The position numbers and the translations under genes were made by a program. A DNA stretch of 64,000 nucleotides from JAICSD01 sp963836665 (GTDB taxonomy: Bacteria > Acidobacteriota > Vicinamibacteria > Vicinamibacterales > 2-12-FULL-66-21), in assembly GCA_963836665.1 (NCBI GenBank), contig CAWIKL010000001.1, forward strand, positions 248,001 through 312,000, written 5' to 3'. Below are positions 50,541 through 59,593 of this stretch, in pieces (position 1 is the first letter of the stretch; each line of letters opens with the position of its first letter). The notes under the pieces were generated by a model. The model ran no database searches and was not told the DNA's origin. It was given only the letters and a program-made list of their open reading frames with translations.

Positions 50541-52181
50541 CTAGTCCGACAGGCTGAATCGAACCGTTACCGTCGTCACCACTTCGATCGGCTTTCCGTT
50601 GAGCAGCGTTGGCGAGTAACGCCACTGGCGGACGGCGGCGATTGCCGCGATCGCGAAGTCCGGGTGGATCTGGGCGCTCACGACGTGAGCGGATGACACC
50701 GAGCCGTCACCGGCGATCGTTGCCTCGAGCTGGACGTCCGCTTCGCGTCCTTCGGCACGCATCGATTCCGGATACGCGGGCCGCACGTCGTGAAGCTTCA
50801 GCGGTACCCGGATGTTGCCGCCAACCCGGATCGGGTTTGGGCCGGGCGCCGCTGGCGTGGCGAGGGTGCGCGTTGCGCTCACGCTGATCGTTTCCCGCAA
50901 GGTGCCGACCTGCAGCGTGACGGCGCGATCCCAATCGGGCGCGGTCTTGAGATCGAATTCCTCATGCAGTTGGTGAAATGCGGGCAGCGCCGTCGATAGG
51001 ACGTAGCGTCCCGGCGCGATGCCTTGGAACGAGAAGCGGCCGGCGCTGTCGGTGGTTGCCTGGCTGGCGGGCTGCTGTGGTTCCGTGGCCGTGATCGTGC
51101 CACCGGCCGTCGACAGGGTTCGCTGGGTGGAACTGGAGAGTGTCAGCGTCACGCCGGGAATGACACCGCCGGACGGATCGTAGACAGTACCCGACAAAGC
51201 GGCGGGCAGCGCCTGCCGGGGGTTCGCTGCCGCGACGGCGGAGGTCCACGCGACGAGCGCCGTAGCGACCACCGTGACGGCGCGGAGGGACAGAGGACGA
51301 CGATCGAGGCGCGGATTCCACATGGCAGTGATTCTCCTTTCGAAGGCAGACGGACGGGCCATTGGCTGTGCCGGCATCCACGCCGACCACGGCGACCGCC
51401 GGCAGGCGCGTGCCAGCGCGACGAGGTGGCTGGCGTAGTCGGGCGCGTCGACACCCCGTCGCAGCACCGCATCGTCGCAGGCCCGCTCGCTGTCATGCCG
51501 GAGCTGCCGGCACGCCAGCCAGGCGACCGGATGGAACCAGAGTACGGCGAGGACGACCTGCGACGCGATTTGTACCACCCAGTCCGCCCGCGCCACGTGG
51601 GCGAGCTCGTGATAGAGCACAGCGTGGATGCGGTCATCGCTCCACGACGAGGCCCCGGGCGGCAGCAGCAGGCGCGCCGGCCGCAGTCCCCACGTCGCGA
51701 TCATGAACGGCGCCGCCCCTTCGATGAGCACGATGTCGCGTCGCAGGCCGTAGGTCGCGGCAACGGCGCGTGCGCCTTCAATCCAGCGAGGAACCTCAAC
51801 GCGCCTGCCGTGTGACGCGATCTGCCGCAGCCGGAAGATGCCCGCGACGAGTGTGCACACGACAGTCAGGAAACCAGCCGCCCACACCGTGGCCGCGATC
51901 GGGCGTACGGGCACTCCGACTGGTTCGCCTGCCAGCGCTGTCGCGGAAAGGACGGCGTGCAGCGGCTGTTGCGCCGGGTGCGAGGCCGTCGCCGCGGCAG
52001 CCTGGACGACGAACGCCCACGACGGCAGGACGAATGAGGCCGGTATTACCAGCGCCGCACACAGGAGGGTAACGGCGATGGCGCTGTGGCGCAGCGCGGC
52101 GGAGTGACGGCCGAGGGCCGCGCGCAGCGCGAGGCCGGCCAGCAATACGACGGACGTGCGGACGGCGCTCGCGGCGATCAC
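50541..52181 (-). CDS. BlaR1-like M56 peptidase with carboxypeptidase-regulatory and TonB C-terminal domains
   Basis: 546 residues. The N-terminal TM helices and a cytoplasmic M56 metallopeptidase with HELAH near 190 (AVLYHELAHVARADW), plus ERACDDAVL, are the BlaR1/MecR1 core. After a further TM helix comes an extracytoplasmic carboxypeptidase-regulatory-like beta-sandwich (ALSGTVYDPSGGVIPGVTLTL) and a TonB C-terminal domain (RVPLKLHDVRPAYPESMRAEGREADVQLEATI…). It senses an envelope signal and degrades the repressor. GTG 52181 overlaps the blaI-type TGA. Confidence 0.88.
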   Translation of the reverse strand: MIAASAVRTSVVLLAGLALRAALGRHSAALRHSAIAVTLLCAALVIPASFVLPSWAFVVQAAAATASHPAQQPLHAVLSATALAGEPVGVPVRPIAATVWAAGFLTVVCTLVAGIFRLRQIASHGRRVEVPRWIEGARAVAATYGLRRDIVLIEGAAPFMIATWGLRPARLLLPPGASSWSDDRIHAVLYHELAHVARADWVVQIASQVVLAVLWFHPVAWLACRQLRHDSERACDDAVLRRGVDAPDYASHLVALARACRRSPWSAWMPAQPMARPSAFERRITAMWNPRLDRRPLSLRAVTVVATALVAWTSAVAAANPRQALPAALSGTVYDPSGGVIPGVTLTLSSSTQRTLSTAGGTITATEPQQPASQATTDSAGRFSFQGIAPGRYVLSTALPAFHQLHEEFDLKTAPDWDRAVTLQVGTLRETISVSATRTLATPAAPGPNPIRVGGNIRVPLKLHDVRPAYPESMRAEGREADVQLEATIAGDGSVSSAHVVSAQIHPDFAIAAIAAVRQWRYSPTLLNGKPIEVVTTVTVRFSLSD

Positions 52182-52567
52182 GCCGGCCCCCGCCGCGCCG
52201 CGTCGATGAGCCGAGCGATGCGATCGAGATCGTCGTCCGACACGCGGGCGGCCTCGCCGCCGACGAGGGCGGCGACGGCGTTGGCCGCCGAGCCATCGAA
52301 AAACGTGTCGACGAGATGACGGAGCGCGGAACGCCGCGCCGAGTGGCGCGGAACTGTCGGCATGTAGACGTAACGCAGTCCGTGTTCCTCGTGCCGGACG
52401 TGGCCCTTCGATTCGAGCACGCGCAGCTGTGTGCGAACGGTAGAGTCGGCCGGCGAGCCATCGAGGCCGCCACGAATCTCGGCGGCGGTAGCCCGTCCGA
52501 GCTTGTAGAGCGCGTCCATGATCTGGCGTTCCCGTTTGGCCAGCGGCGAAGCGGTTCTTGGCGACAT
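52178..52567 (-). CDS. BlaI/MecI/CopY-family transcriptional repressor
   Basis: 129 residues, N-terminal winged helix (LAKRERQIMDALYKLGRATAAEIRGGL, TVRTQLRVLESKGHVRHEEHGLRYVYMP) and a C-terminal dimerisation helix with a cleavable linker region. It is the partner of the M56 sensor-peptidase, with which it overlaps by 4 bp. ATG 52567 lies 6 nt after a TATAAA box, so its mRNA is probably leaderless. Confidence 0.93.
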   Translation of the reverse strand: MSPRTASPLAKRERQIMDALYKLGRATAAEIRGGLDGSPADSTVRTQLRVLESKGHVRHEEHGLRYVYMPTVPRHSARRSALRHLVDTFFDGSAANAVAALVGGEAARVSDDDLDRIARLIDAARRGPA

Positions 52568-52602
52568 GTTAGTTTTATAACAATTAAGCTATGTTTGTAA
52601 CA
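52568..52602 (-). promoter_or_regulatory. Promoter/operator of the BlaI-M56 operon
   Basis: Read on the minus strand: TTACAA-N15-TATAAA-ACTAAC-ATG. The surrounding GTTACAAACATAG and TATAAAACTAACAT strings resemble half-sites of BlaI/MecI operators (TACAAnTGTA type). The 35 bp are the only strongly AT-rich stretch near these genes. Confidence 0.5.
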
Positions 52603-52652
52603 CCGCGGGGCGGCGCTGTCAAAGGACAGCCCGTCCGTGGCACACTACGCGG

Positions 52653-55600
52653 ATGCGCAATCTTCTGACCGTTCTCCTGGCCGCAGGTGCGACCGCGGCG
52701 GCCGCTGCCTGGCAGACGCCCGCGGCGCCGGCCGCCGCGGACCCGTCGTCCGACATGCACTGGCGCGCCATCGGCCCCACTCGTGCCGGACGTGCCCGCG
52801 CCGTCTCCGGTGTGCCCTCGCAGCCCAACGTCGCCTACGCCGGCTTCGACAACGGCGGGGTGTGGCGTTCGACCGACTATGGGTCAACCTGGGTCCCGCT
52901 GTTCGACCGCGAGTCGACCGGATCAATCGGGGCGATCGCCGTCGCGCCGTCCGATCCGAACGTGATCTACGTCGGCACGGGCGCCGGCATCATCCGGCCG
53001 GACCTTGCCACCGGCAATGGCCTCTACAAGTCCACCGACGCCGGCAGGACGTGGACGCATCTCGGCCTGCCCGACACGCAAATGATCGCGCACATCGAGG
53101 TCTCGCCGCGCGATCCGAACACGATGTTCGTCGCGGCGTTGGGGCACCCGTACGGGCCCAACCCCGAGCGCGGCATCTATCGGACCACGGACGGCGGCCG
53201 CTCGTTCCAGAAAGTCCTTTACAAGGACGAGTACACGAGCGGCGACGACGTCCGCATTGATCCGTCCGACCCGAACGTCGTCTACGCCGCGCTCTGGCAG
53301 CAGCAGCAGAGTTTCATCGAAGGCGGCGGATTTGGCGGCACCGCCGAGGACAATAGTGGCGGCATCTTCAAGTCGAGCGACGGCGGCACGACCTGGACGG
53401 CACTGACGGAAGGTCTGCCGATTGTTGGCCAGGCGAACCTGGCGCTGTCGCAGAGCAATCCCAAGATTGTTTATGCGATGGTCGCAGTGGCCCCGGCCCC
53501 GGCGGGAGCGGCCGGACGCGGGCGCGGCGGCCGCGGAGGCGCACAGGGACAGGCCACGCCGGTTGCCAACGGCGCGGCGCCGGCCGTGCCGCCGGGCGGT
53601 ACCGGGCTGTTCAAATCGACCGACGGCGGTGCTCATTGGACGCTTGCCGCAAACGGACGCACGCCCGATCCGCGGCCCCTTGCGCGGATCGGTGGCGGCG
53701 ATCTGCCGACCCTGGCGGTTGATCCAAGGAATCCCGAGGTCCTCTACAGCTGCTCCACCGTCTTCTGGCGCACCGAGGATGGCGGCGCCACATGGACGGC
53801 CGTGCGTGGCGCGCCGGGCGGCGACGACTACCAGAAAATGTGGATCAATCCGAACGATCCAAACATTCTGATCCTTGTTTCCGATCAGGGCGCGGTCGTG
53901 TCGGCGAACCGCGGTACGAGCTGGAGCAACTGGTACACGCAGCCGACCGCCGCGATGTACCACGTATCCACCGACAACGCGTTTCCCTACCGTGTCTGTG
54001 GCGGGCAACAGGATTCCGGATCGGCCTGCGTCGACAGCCGCTCGAACGACGGTCGCATCACCTTCCACGACTGGCATCCGGTCAACATCCAGGAATACGG
54101 CGAGGCGGCGTCCGATCCGACGAACCCCGATCTCGTCTACGGCAGCGCCCGTACGAATGTCTCGCTGTATAACCGCAAGACCGGCCAGACCAAGAGCGTC
54201 GGTCCGGATCTGACTCCGCCGGCGCCAGCGGGCGCGGTGGCCTCAACCACAGCCGTCGGTCTCGGCCAGACGGCGGCGACCGGAACACGGGCGGTCGTAC
54301 CGCCGGAGGGGCCCTACCGCAACGTCCGAACGATGCCGCTCGAGTGGTCGCCGGTCGATCCCCATCTGCTGTTCTACGCTCAAAATGTCGTGTTCAAGAC
54401 GATCGACGGCGGCAACAAGTGGACGCGCATCAGCGGCGACCTGGCGCGCCAGACCTGGGACGTGCCGGCCAGCGCGGGCAAGTACGCGAGCACCGTCAAG
54501 CCGGCGCCGCTCGGCACGATCACGGCGCTCTCTCCCTCCCCGAAGGACGTCAACGTCCTGTGGGCCGGCACCGACGATGGCAACATCCAGGTGACGATGA
54601 ACGGTGGGATAAAGTGGACCGCCGTCACGCCGCCGCAGATCACGCCGTGGACACGCATCTTCAACATCGAGGCGGGCCACTTCGATGCCCTGACCGCCTA
54701 TGCTGCGGCCAACACCATGCGGGTCGACGACTGGAACCCGCATTTCTGGCGCACGCACGATGGCGGCAAGACGTGGACAGAGATCAACAGCGGCATCGCG
54801 CCCGGCTGGGTGTCGAATGCCATCCGTGAGGACCCGAAGCAGAAGGGACTGCTCTACGCGTCCACCGACACGCAGGTGTGGGTCTCGTTCGACGACGGCG
54901 ATCACTGGCAGTCGCTGCGTCTCGACATGCCCGCCGTCTCGGTGCGCGACCTGCAGGTGAAAGACGACGCGAGCTGCCTGTGCGCCGATCTGGTCGCCGC
55001 AACGCACGGCCGCGGCTACTGGATCCTCGACGACGTCACGCCGCTGCGCGAAGCGGCAAAGATTCGTGCCGCAGCCGAGTCCGGGGCCGCCTACCTCGTC
55101 AAGCCGGCGCCGGCGGTTCGCGTGCGGTTCGGCATGAACGATCCCACGCCGTGGCCGCCGGAACTCCCTGCCGGTGAGAACCCGCCGCCCGGCGCGATCC
55201 TCGATTACTTCCTGCCGCCGGGCAGTTCCGGCGTGGTGACGATCGACATCCTCGACGGCACCGGCAGTCCTGTCCGCACGCTGTCTGGCACCGATCAGGC
55301 GCGCAATCCAGATCCCGCCACCGACCCGGAGGCCTATAACAAAATTTGTCAGCAGAACCCGGCCGCGGCCGATTGCGGGCTGCCGCTCTATTGGCCGGGG
55401 CCGCCGCTGACGATCGGGACGCAGGCCGGCATGCACCGGGTGCTCTGGGACATGCGGTATGAGCCGATCGGAGCCGGCGGCGGTCGCGGCGGCGGCGGCG
55501 CGGCGGTGCCGCATCGCACGTATCCAGCGGTTAACGCGCCGTGGGTTCCGGCGGGCAATTACACGGTCCGCCTCACGGCCAATGGCAAGACCTCGACGCA

Positions 55601-56123
55601 GCCATTGACCGTGCATCTGGACCCGCGCGTCAAGACGCCGCCGCTCGGCCTGACAACGCTGAACTCGCTGACGCACGAGATGTACAGCGGCGCACGCAAG
55701 CTGCGCCAGGCGGCGGAAGACGCGCGCGCCTTGACTGCGCAGCTCGAGTCGGCCCAGGGTCCAGAAGCGGACGCGATGAAGAAAGCGCTCGCCGAGATCG
55801 CGCCGGCAGCGCCGGCGGGTGGCGGCGGACGTGGCGGCTTGGGCGGAGGCGCTCAGGGTGGCGGGCGCGGCGGGCGCGGCGGCGGACCGGCCGCGGCACC
55901 GACGCTCGACAGTGTCAGCGGCACGATGATGGCGGCAGCGATGGCGATGCAGGCGGCCGATACGGCGCCCACCGGCCGTGAAGTCGCGGCATGCGCCGAG
56001 GCGCGCCGGCAGGCGACGGCGGTGACGGCGCAATGGACGAAGATGTCGACTGTCGATCTCGCCACGCTGAACGCCGCGAGGAAGGCGGCCGGTCAGCCGG
56101 CGATCACGATCGTCCGTCGATGA
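52653..56123 (+). CDS. Secreted sortilin/VPS10-like BNR propeller protein, paralogue with Gly-rich inserts
   Basis: 1156 residues with a signal peptide (MRNLLTVLLAAGATAAAAA). It has the same architecture as the 41829 gene: MHWRAIGPTRAGRARAVSG, GGVWRSTDYGSTWVPL, GLYKSTDAGRTWTHLG, GIYRTTDGGRSFQKV and GLFKSTDGGAHWTLAAN blades. Two low-complexity inserts, AAGRGRGGRGGAQGQ in the propeller and GGGGRGGLGGGAQGGGRGGRGGG near the C terminus, are absent from the paralogue. The product probably acts outside the cell; enzymatic activity is unproven. The 3' end overlaps the convergent kinase by 20 bp. Confidence 0.87.
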   Translation: MRNLLTVLLAAGATAAAAAWQTPAAPAAADPSSDMHWRAIGPTRAGRARAVSGVPSQPNVAYAGFDNGGVWRSTDYGSTWVPLFDRESTGSIGAIAVAPSDPNVIYVGTGAGIIRPDLATGNGLYKSTDAGRTWTHLGLPDTQMIAHIEVSPRDPNTMFVAALGHPYGPNPERGIYRTTDGGRSFQKVLYKDEYTSGDDVRIDPSDPNVVYAALWQQQQSFIEGGGFGGTAEDNSGGIFKSSDGGTTWTALTEGLPIVGQANLALSQSNPKIVYAMVAVAPAPAGAAGRGRGGRGGAQGQATPVANGAAPAVPPGGTGLFKSTDGGAHWTLAANGRTPDPRPLARIGGGDLPTLAVDPRNPEVLYSCSTVFWRTEDGGATWTAVRGAPGGDDYQKMWINPNDPNILILVSDQGAVVSANRGTSWSNWYTQPTAAMYHVSTDNAFPYRVCGGQQDSGSACVDSRSNDGRITFHDWHPVNIQEYGEAASDPTNPDLVYGSARTNVSLYNRKTGQTKSVGPDLTPPAPAGAVASTTAVGLGQTAATGTRAVVPPEGPYRNVRTMPLEWSPVDPHLLFYAQNVVFKTIDGGNKWTRISGDLARQTWDVPASAGKYASTVKPAPLGTITALSPSPKDVNVLWAGTDDGNIQVTMNGGIKWTAVTPPQITPWTRIFNIEAGHFDALTAYAAANTMRVDDWNPHFWRTHDGGKTWTEINSGIAPGWVSNAIREDPKQKGLLYASTDTQVWVSFDDGDHWQSLRLDMPAVSVRDLQVKDDASCLCADLVAATHGRGYWILDDVTPLREAAKIRAAAESGAAYLVKPAPAVRVRFGMNDPTPWPPELPAGENPPPGAILDYFLPPGSSGVVTIDILDGTGSPVRTLSGTDQARNPDPATDPEAYNKICQQNPAAADCGLPLYWPGPPLTIGTQAGMHRVLWDMRYEPIGAGGGRGGGGAAVPHRTYPAVNAPWVPAGNYTVRLTANGKTSTQPLTVHLDPRVKTPPLGLTTLNSLTHEMYSGARKLRQAAEDARALTAQLESAQGPEADAMKKALAEIAPAAPAGGGGRGGLGGGAQGGGRGGRGGGPAAAPTLDSVSGTMMAAAMAMQAADTAPTGREVAACAEARRQATAVTAQWTKMSTVDLATLNAARKAAGQPAITIVRR

Positions 56124-57207
56124 CCGGCAGAAAGATTTGGAAGCTCGAACCGCGTCCGGGCTCGCTCGAGACGGCGATCGAGCCGCCGCTCTGTTTGACG
56201 GCGCCATAGACGGTGGCGAGGCCAAGCCCCGTGCCTTGGCCGAGCTCCTTCGTGGTGAAGAACGGCTCGAACAGTCGTGTCTTCACTTCGTCGCTCATGC
56301 CCACGCCAGTGTCGGACATCGCGATCACGGTGTGATCGCCGAGCGCCGCGCCCGGGTGTTCCGAGACGTAGTGCTCGTTGAGGGTGACGTTGCCGGTCTC
56401 GATCGTCAGACGGCCGCCGTTTGGCATGGCGTCGCGCGCGTTGGCGGCGAGGTTCATGATCACCTGCTCGAGATGGCCGGGGTCGACGCGCACGCGCCGC
56501 GTGTCCGGCGCCAGCCGCAGCTCGAGGTGAATGTCGGGCCCGAGGAGCCGCTCGATCAGCGATCGCACGTGCTCGACCACGTAATTGACGTCGAGGATGC
56601 GCGGCTCGAGCACCGAGCGACGGCTGAACGCGAGCAGTTGACGCGTCAGCGCGGCGGCGCTGCCGGCGGCCTTGACGATCTCGGTCGCGTCCCGCACGAC
56701 TTCTGCCGGCACGTCGTGGCGCGCCTGCAGCAGCTCGCCATAGCCGAGGATGATCGTGAGCAGGTTGTTGAAGTCGTGAGCGATGCCGCCGGCGAGGCGC
56801 CCGACCGCTTCCATTTTCTGTGCCTCGCGCAGCGCCTCTTCGAGACGGCGCAGCTCGCTGAGATCGTGAGTGTGGACGATGACCATATCGGGCGGCGCGA
56901 ACGCGTAGGTCACCGAAAGCAGCTTCGATTCACCGATTGATCGCAGGTGGAACACGTCTTCACGGTGGATGACGGTGGCCGTCTCGGCGCACGCGTGAAT
57001 ATCGCGGATCACGTCGGGGCGGGCGGCGAAGGTCTGCGAGAGCGGCAGCCCGGTGAGTTGACCGACGCCGCCGCGGGTCAGCGCGTCGGCGGCCTGGTTG
57101 AAGTCGGACAGGATGAAGTCGTCCCCCTGGCGACGCCAGACGTAAGTCGGATGCGGCAAGTGCTGCAGGATTAGCCGCAGACGTGCTTGCGCGGCGTCTT
57201 CGGACAC
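56104..57207 (-). CDS. PAS-domain sensor histidine kinase (soluble)
   Basis: 367 residues, no TM segment. An N-terminal PAS domain (LILQHLPHPTYVWRRQGDDFILSDFNQAADALT) is followed by the HisKA H-box GRLAGGIAHDFNNLLTIILGYGELL and an HATPase_c domain with N-box VIMNLAANARDAMPNGG, G1 MSDTGVGMSD and GTGLGLATVYGAVKQSGG. The HDFNN motif places it with hybrid/orphan two-component kinases. The start is GTG 57207. No response regulator is adjacent. Confidence 0.9.
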   Translation of the reverse strand: MSEDAAQARLRLILQHLPHPTYVWRRQGDDFILSDFNQAADALTRGGVGQLTGLPLSQTFAARPDVIRDIHACAETATVIHREDVFHLRSIGESKLLSVTYAFAPPDMVIVHTHDLSELRRLEEALREAQKMEAVGRLAGGIAHDFNNLLTIILGYGELLQARHDVPAEVVRDATEIVKAAGSAAALTRQLLAFSRRSVLEPRILDVNYVVEHVRSLIERLLGPDIHLELRLAPDTRRVRVDPGHLEQVIMNLAANARDAMPNGGRLTIETGNVTLNEHYVSEHPGAALGDHTVIAMSDTGVGMSDEVKTRLFEPFFTTKELGQGTGLGLATVYGAVKQSGGSIAVSSEPGRGSSFQIFLPVIDGRS

Positions 57208-57339
57208 AGCAGCGACAATAGCATTTCTTCCTGCCCGAAATCGTTACGCCGATTTCCGCTTTGTAATGCTCGAAGCGGGTAGCAAGCCCTGCGCCGGGCG
57301 ATCCGGCGCGGTATCTCGCTTGCAATCCCGGCGGCGTCC

Positions 57340-59582
57340 ATGGAGCTCGTCGTCCGTTCACGGCCCGCGGCCGCCCAGGCACCGGCCGCGCGTCTCGCGG
57401 CGGCTGCCGTGGCGATCCCGCTCTTCGGGGCGGCGATGTTCGTCAGCGGGTTCCTGCTGTTCCTCGTCGAGCCGATGGTCGCGCGGATGGTCCTGCCGAT
57501 CCTCGGCGGCGTGCCGATGGTGTGGAACGGATGCGTCGCTTTCTTCCAGATGACGATGCTGGCCGGTTACGGCTACGCGTTCGCGGCGTCGCGGCGGTTG
57601 CCCGTCCGCGGACATGTGGCGCTGCACGCGGTTCTTCTGGCCTTGCCGGCACTGGTCCTGCCAGTGCTGATTCGACCGGCGTCGGCGACGCCGCCATCTG
57701 GCCATCCGCTGCCGTGGCTCTTCGCGCTGCTGGCCGGCACCATCGGCCTGCCGTTCTTCGTGCTGTCGACCACGGCGTCGGTGCTGCAGCACTGGCTGTC
57801 GCGTACGGATCATCCAGCCGGGCGCGATCCCTATTTCCTCTATGCGGCGAGCAACGCCGGCTGCCTGCTCGCGCTGGCGGCCTATCCGCTGGCGATCGAG
57901 CCGTCGCTGCCGCTGGGCGAACAGGCGCGAACCTGGGCGATCGGCTACGCGGTGTTCGCGCTGCTTGCCGGGGCCTGCGCCGCCTTCGCGTGGCGTCACG
58001 TGCGAGTCGAAGTGGCGCCGGCCGGCGTCGCTGCGGCGTCATCGCACATAGGGATCGCGCGGCGCGCTAAGTGGACAGCGGTGGCTTTCGTGCCGTCGAG
58101 CCTGATGCTCGCTGTGACCAGCTATGTCTCCACCGACATTGCCGCCGTCCCCCTGCTCTGGATCGTTCCGCTGGCGATCTACCTATGGACGTTTGCTATC
58201 GCCTTCGGCCGCCGCGGCGCCCGCGCGCGAGCGCTGGCCGGGCGAGTCTTGCCGTTGCTCGTCGTCCCGCTCGCTCTGTTCATGATCGCACGCGCGCGCG
58301 AGCCGCTCGGCGCGATCCTGCTGCTGCATCTCGGCGCGTTCGCGGCGATTGCCTTGTGCTGTCACGGCGACCTGGCGGCGGATCGCCCCGACTCCGGGCA
58401 CCTCACGCAGTTCTATTTCTGGCTGTCACTCGGCGGGATGTTGGGCGGCCTGTTCAACACGCTGCTGGCACCGGTCGTATTCCGCGGCGTCATCGAATAT
58501 CCACTGGTCGTGGTCGCCGGGTGCGTTCTCGCCGCCGGGCCGACTGGCAGCGGCGCCCGCGCTGGGTGGCGCCTGGCGATCGTGCCAGCGATTGTCGGCG
58601 TGGTCACCGCGGGGGTATCCTGGCCGCGCGCTCGTGGCATCTGACGCTGGGTCCGCAGCTCGCCGCGCTTGTGATACCCGCGGTGCTAACCTTTTCGCAG
58701 CGCCATGACGCTCGCCGCTTCGGCTGGGCGATGGCGGCGCTGCTCGGCGCCGGCCTGGTATTCGCCGTCCCTGACGGGCGCGTACTCTACGCGACCCGCA
58801 CGTTCTTCGGCGTCTACCGCGTCAACGAGGACGCGACGGGCCGCTATCACGCCCTTGCGCACGGGACGACGCTGCACGGGATGCAGTCGCTCGATACGGC
58901 GCGGCGGCGAGAGGCCCTCACCTACTACCATTCGACCGGCCCGTTCGGCGAGGCGTGGCGAGAGTTGCCGTCCGCAGCGAACGGGCGCGACATCGCGGTG
59001 GTCGGGCTCGGCGTCGGCACCCTCGCCACCTACGCCGGGCCAGGCCAACACTGGACCTTCTTCGAGATCGATCCAGCGATCGAACGGATCGCACGGACGT
59101 CGGAATGGTTCTCGTTCATGGATACCTGCGGCGGGCAGTGCCGTGTCGTCACCGGCGACGCGCGGCTGTCGCTGGCGCGCATGCCTGAGCGCGCCTACGA
59201 CTTGATCGTCCTCGACGCGTTCAGTTCGGATTCGATTCCTGTCCATCTGATGACGCGCGAGGCTATGGATCTCTATCTCTCGCGCCTGTCAGCGCGCGGA
59301 TCGCTGCTGCTGCACGTGTCGAACCGGCATCTGCGGCTGGCACCGATCGTCGCGCGGCTGGCCGCCGATCGTGGCCTCTACGGGGCGCGCCGCGTCGAGG
59401 TCGACGGCAGCGGATGGCCTGCAGGCAAGAGTGGCTCCGACTGGATCGTGCTGTCTCGCAGCGCGGGCGATATCGCGCCGCTGATCGTCAATCACCAGTG
59501 GCGGCCGTTGGCGGCATTGCCGTCGACGCCGCTCTGGACCGACGATTTTTCGAACCTGCTCAGCGCCCTCGAGGTGCGATAG
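57340..59582 (+). CDS. Spermidine-synthase-like protein fused to a multi-TM domain, frameshifted
   Basis: About 747 residues in two frames. The first part (57340 to ~58612) encodes 8-10 TM helices (FGAAMFVSGFLLFLVEPMVARMVLPILGG and others). The second is a methyltransferase-fold spermidine-synthase-like domain: IAVVGLGVGTLATYAGPGQHWTFFEIDP, CRVVTGDARLSLARM, YDLIVLDAFSSDSIPVHLMTREAMDLYL. The break is in GCGGGGGTATCC; one more G restores VVTAGGILAARSWHL. Proteins of this membrane-fused type are common in Acidobacteriota and probably are not true spermidine synthases, since the aminopropyl-binding residues are not evident. Confidence 0.82.
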
Positions 59583-59593
59583 GCTCTCGATCG

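Noticed and set aside
53500..53560. Gly/Arg-rich RNA-binding (RGG) domain in the sortilin-like protein
   Set aside because: The protein is exported; the RGG-like stretch is a low-complexity linker typical of Gly-rich inserts in this clade.
57340..59582. Two separate genes (membrane protein and soluble spermidine synthase)
   Set aside because: The second part has no start or ribosome site near 58,620, and adding one G in a G-tract gives a known fused architecture.
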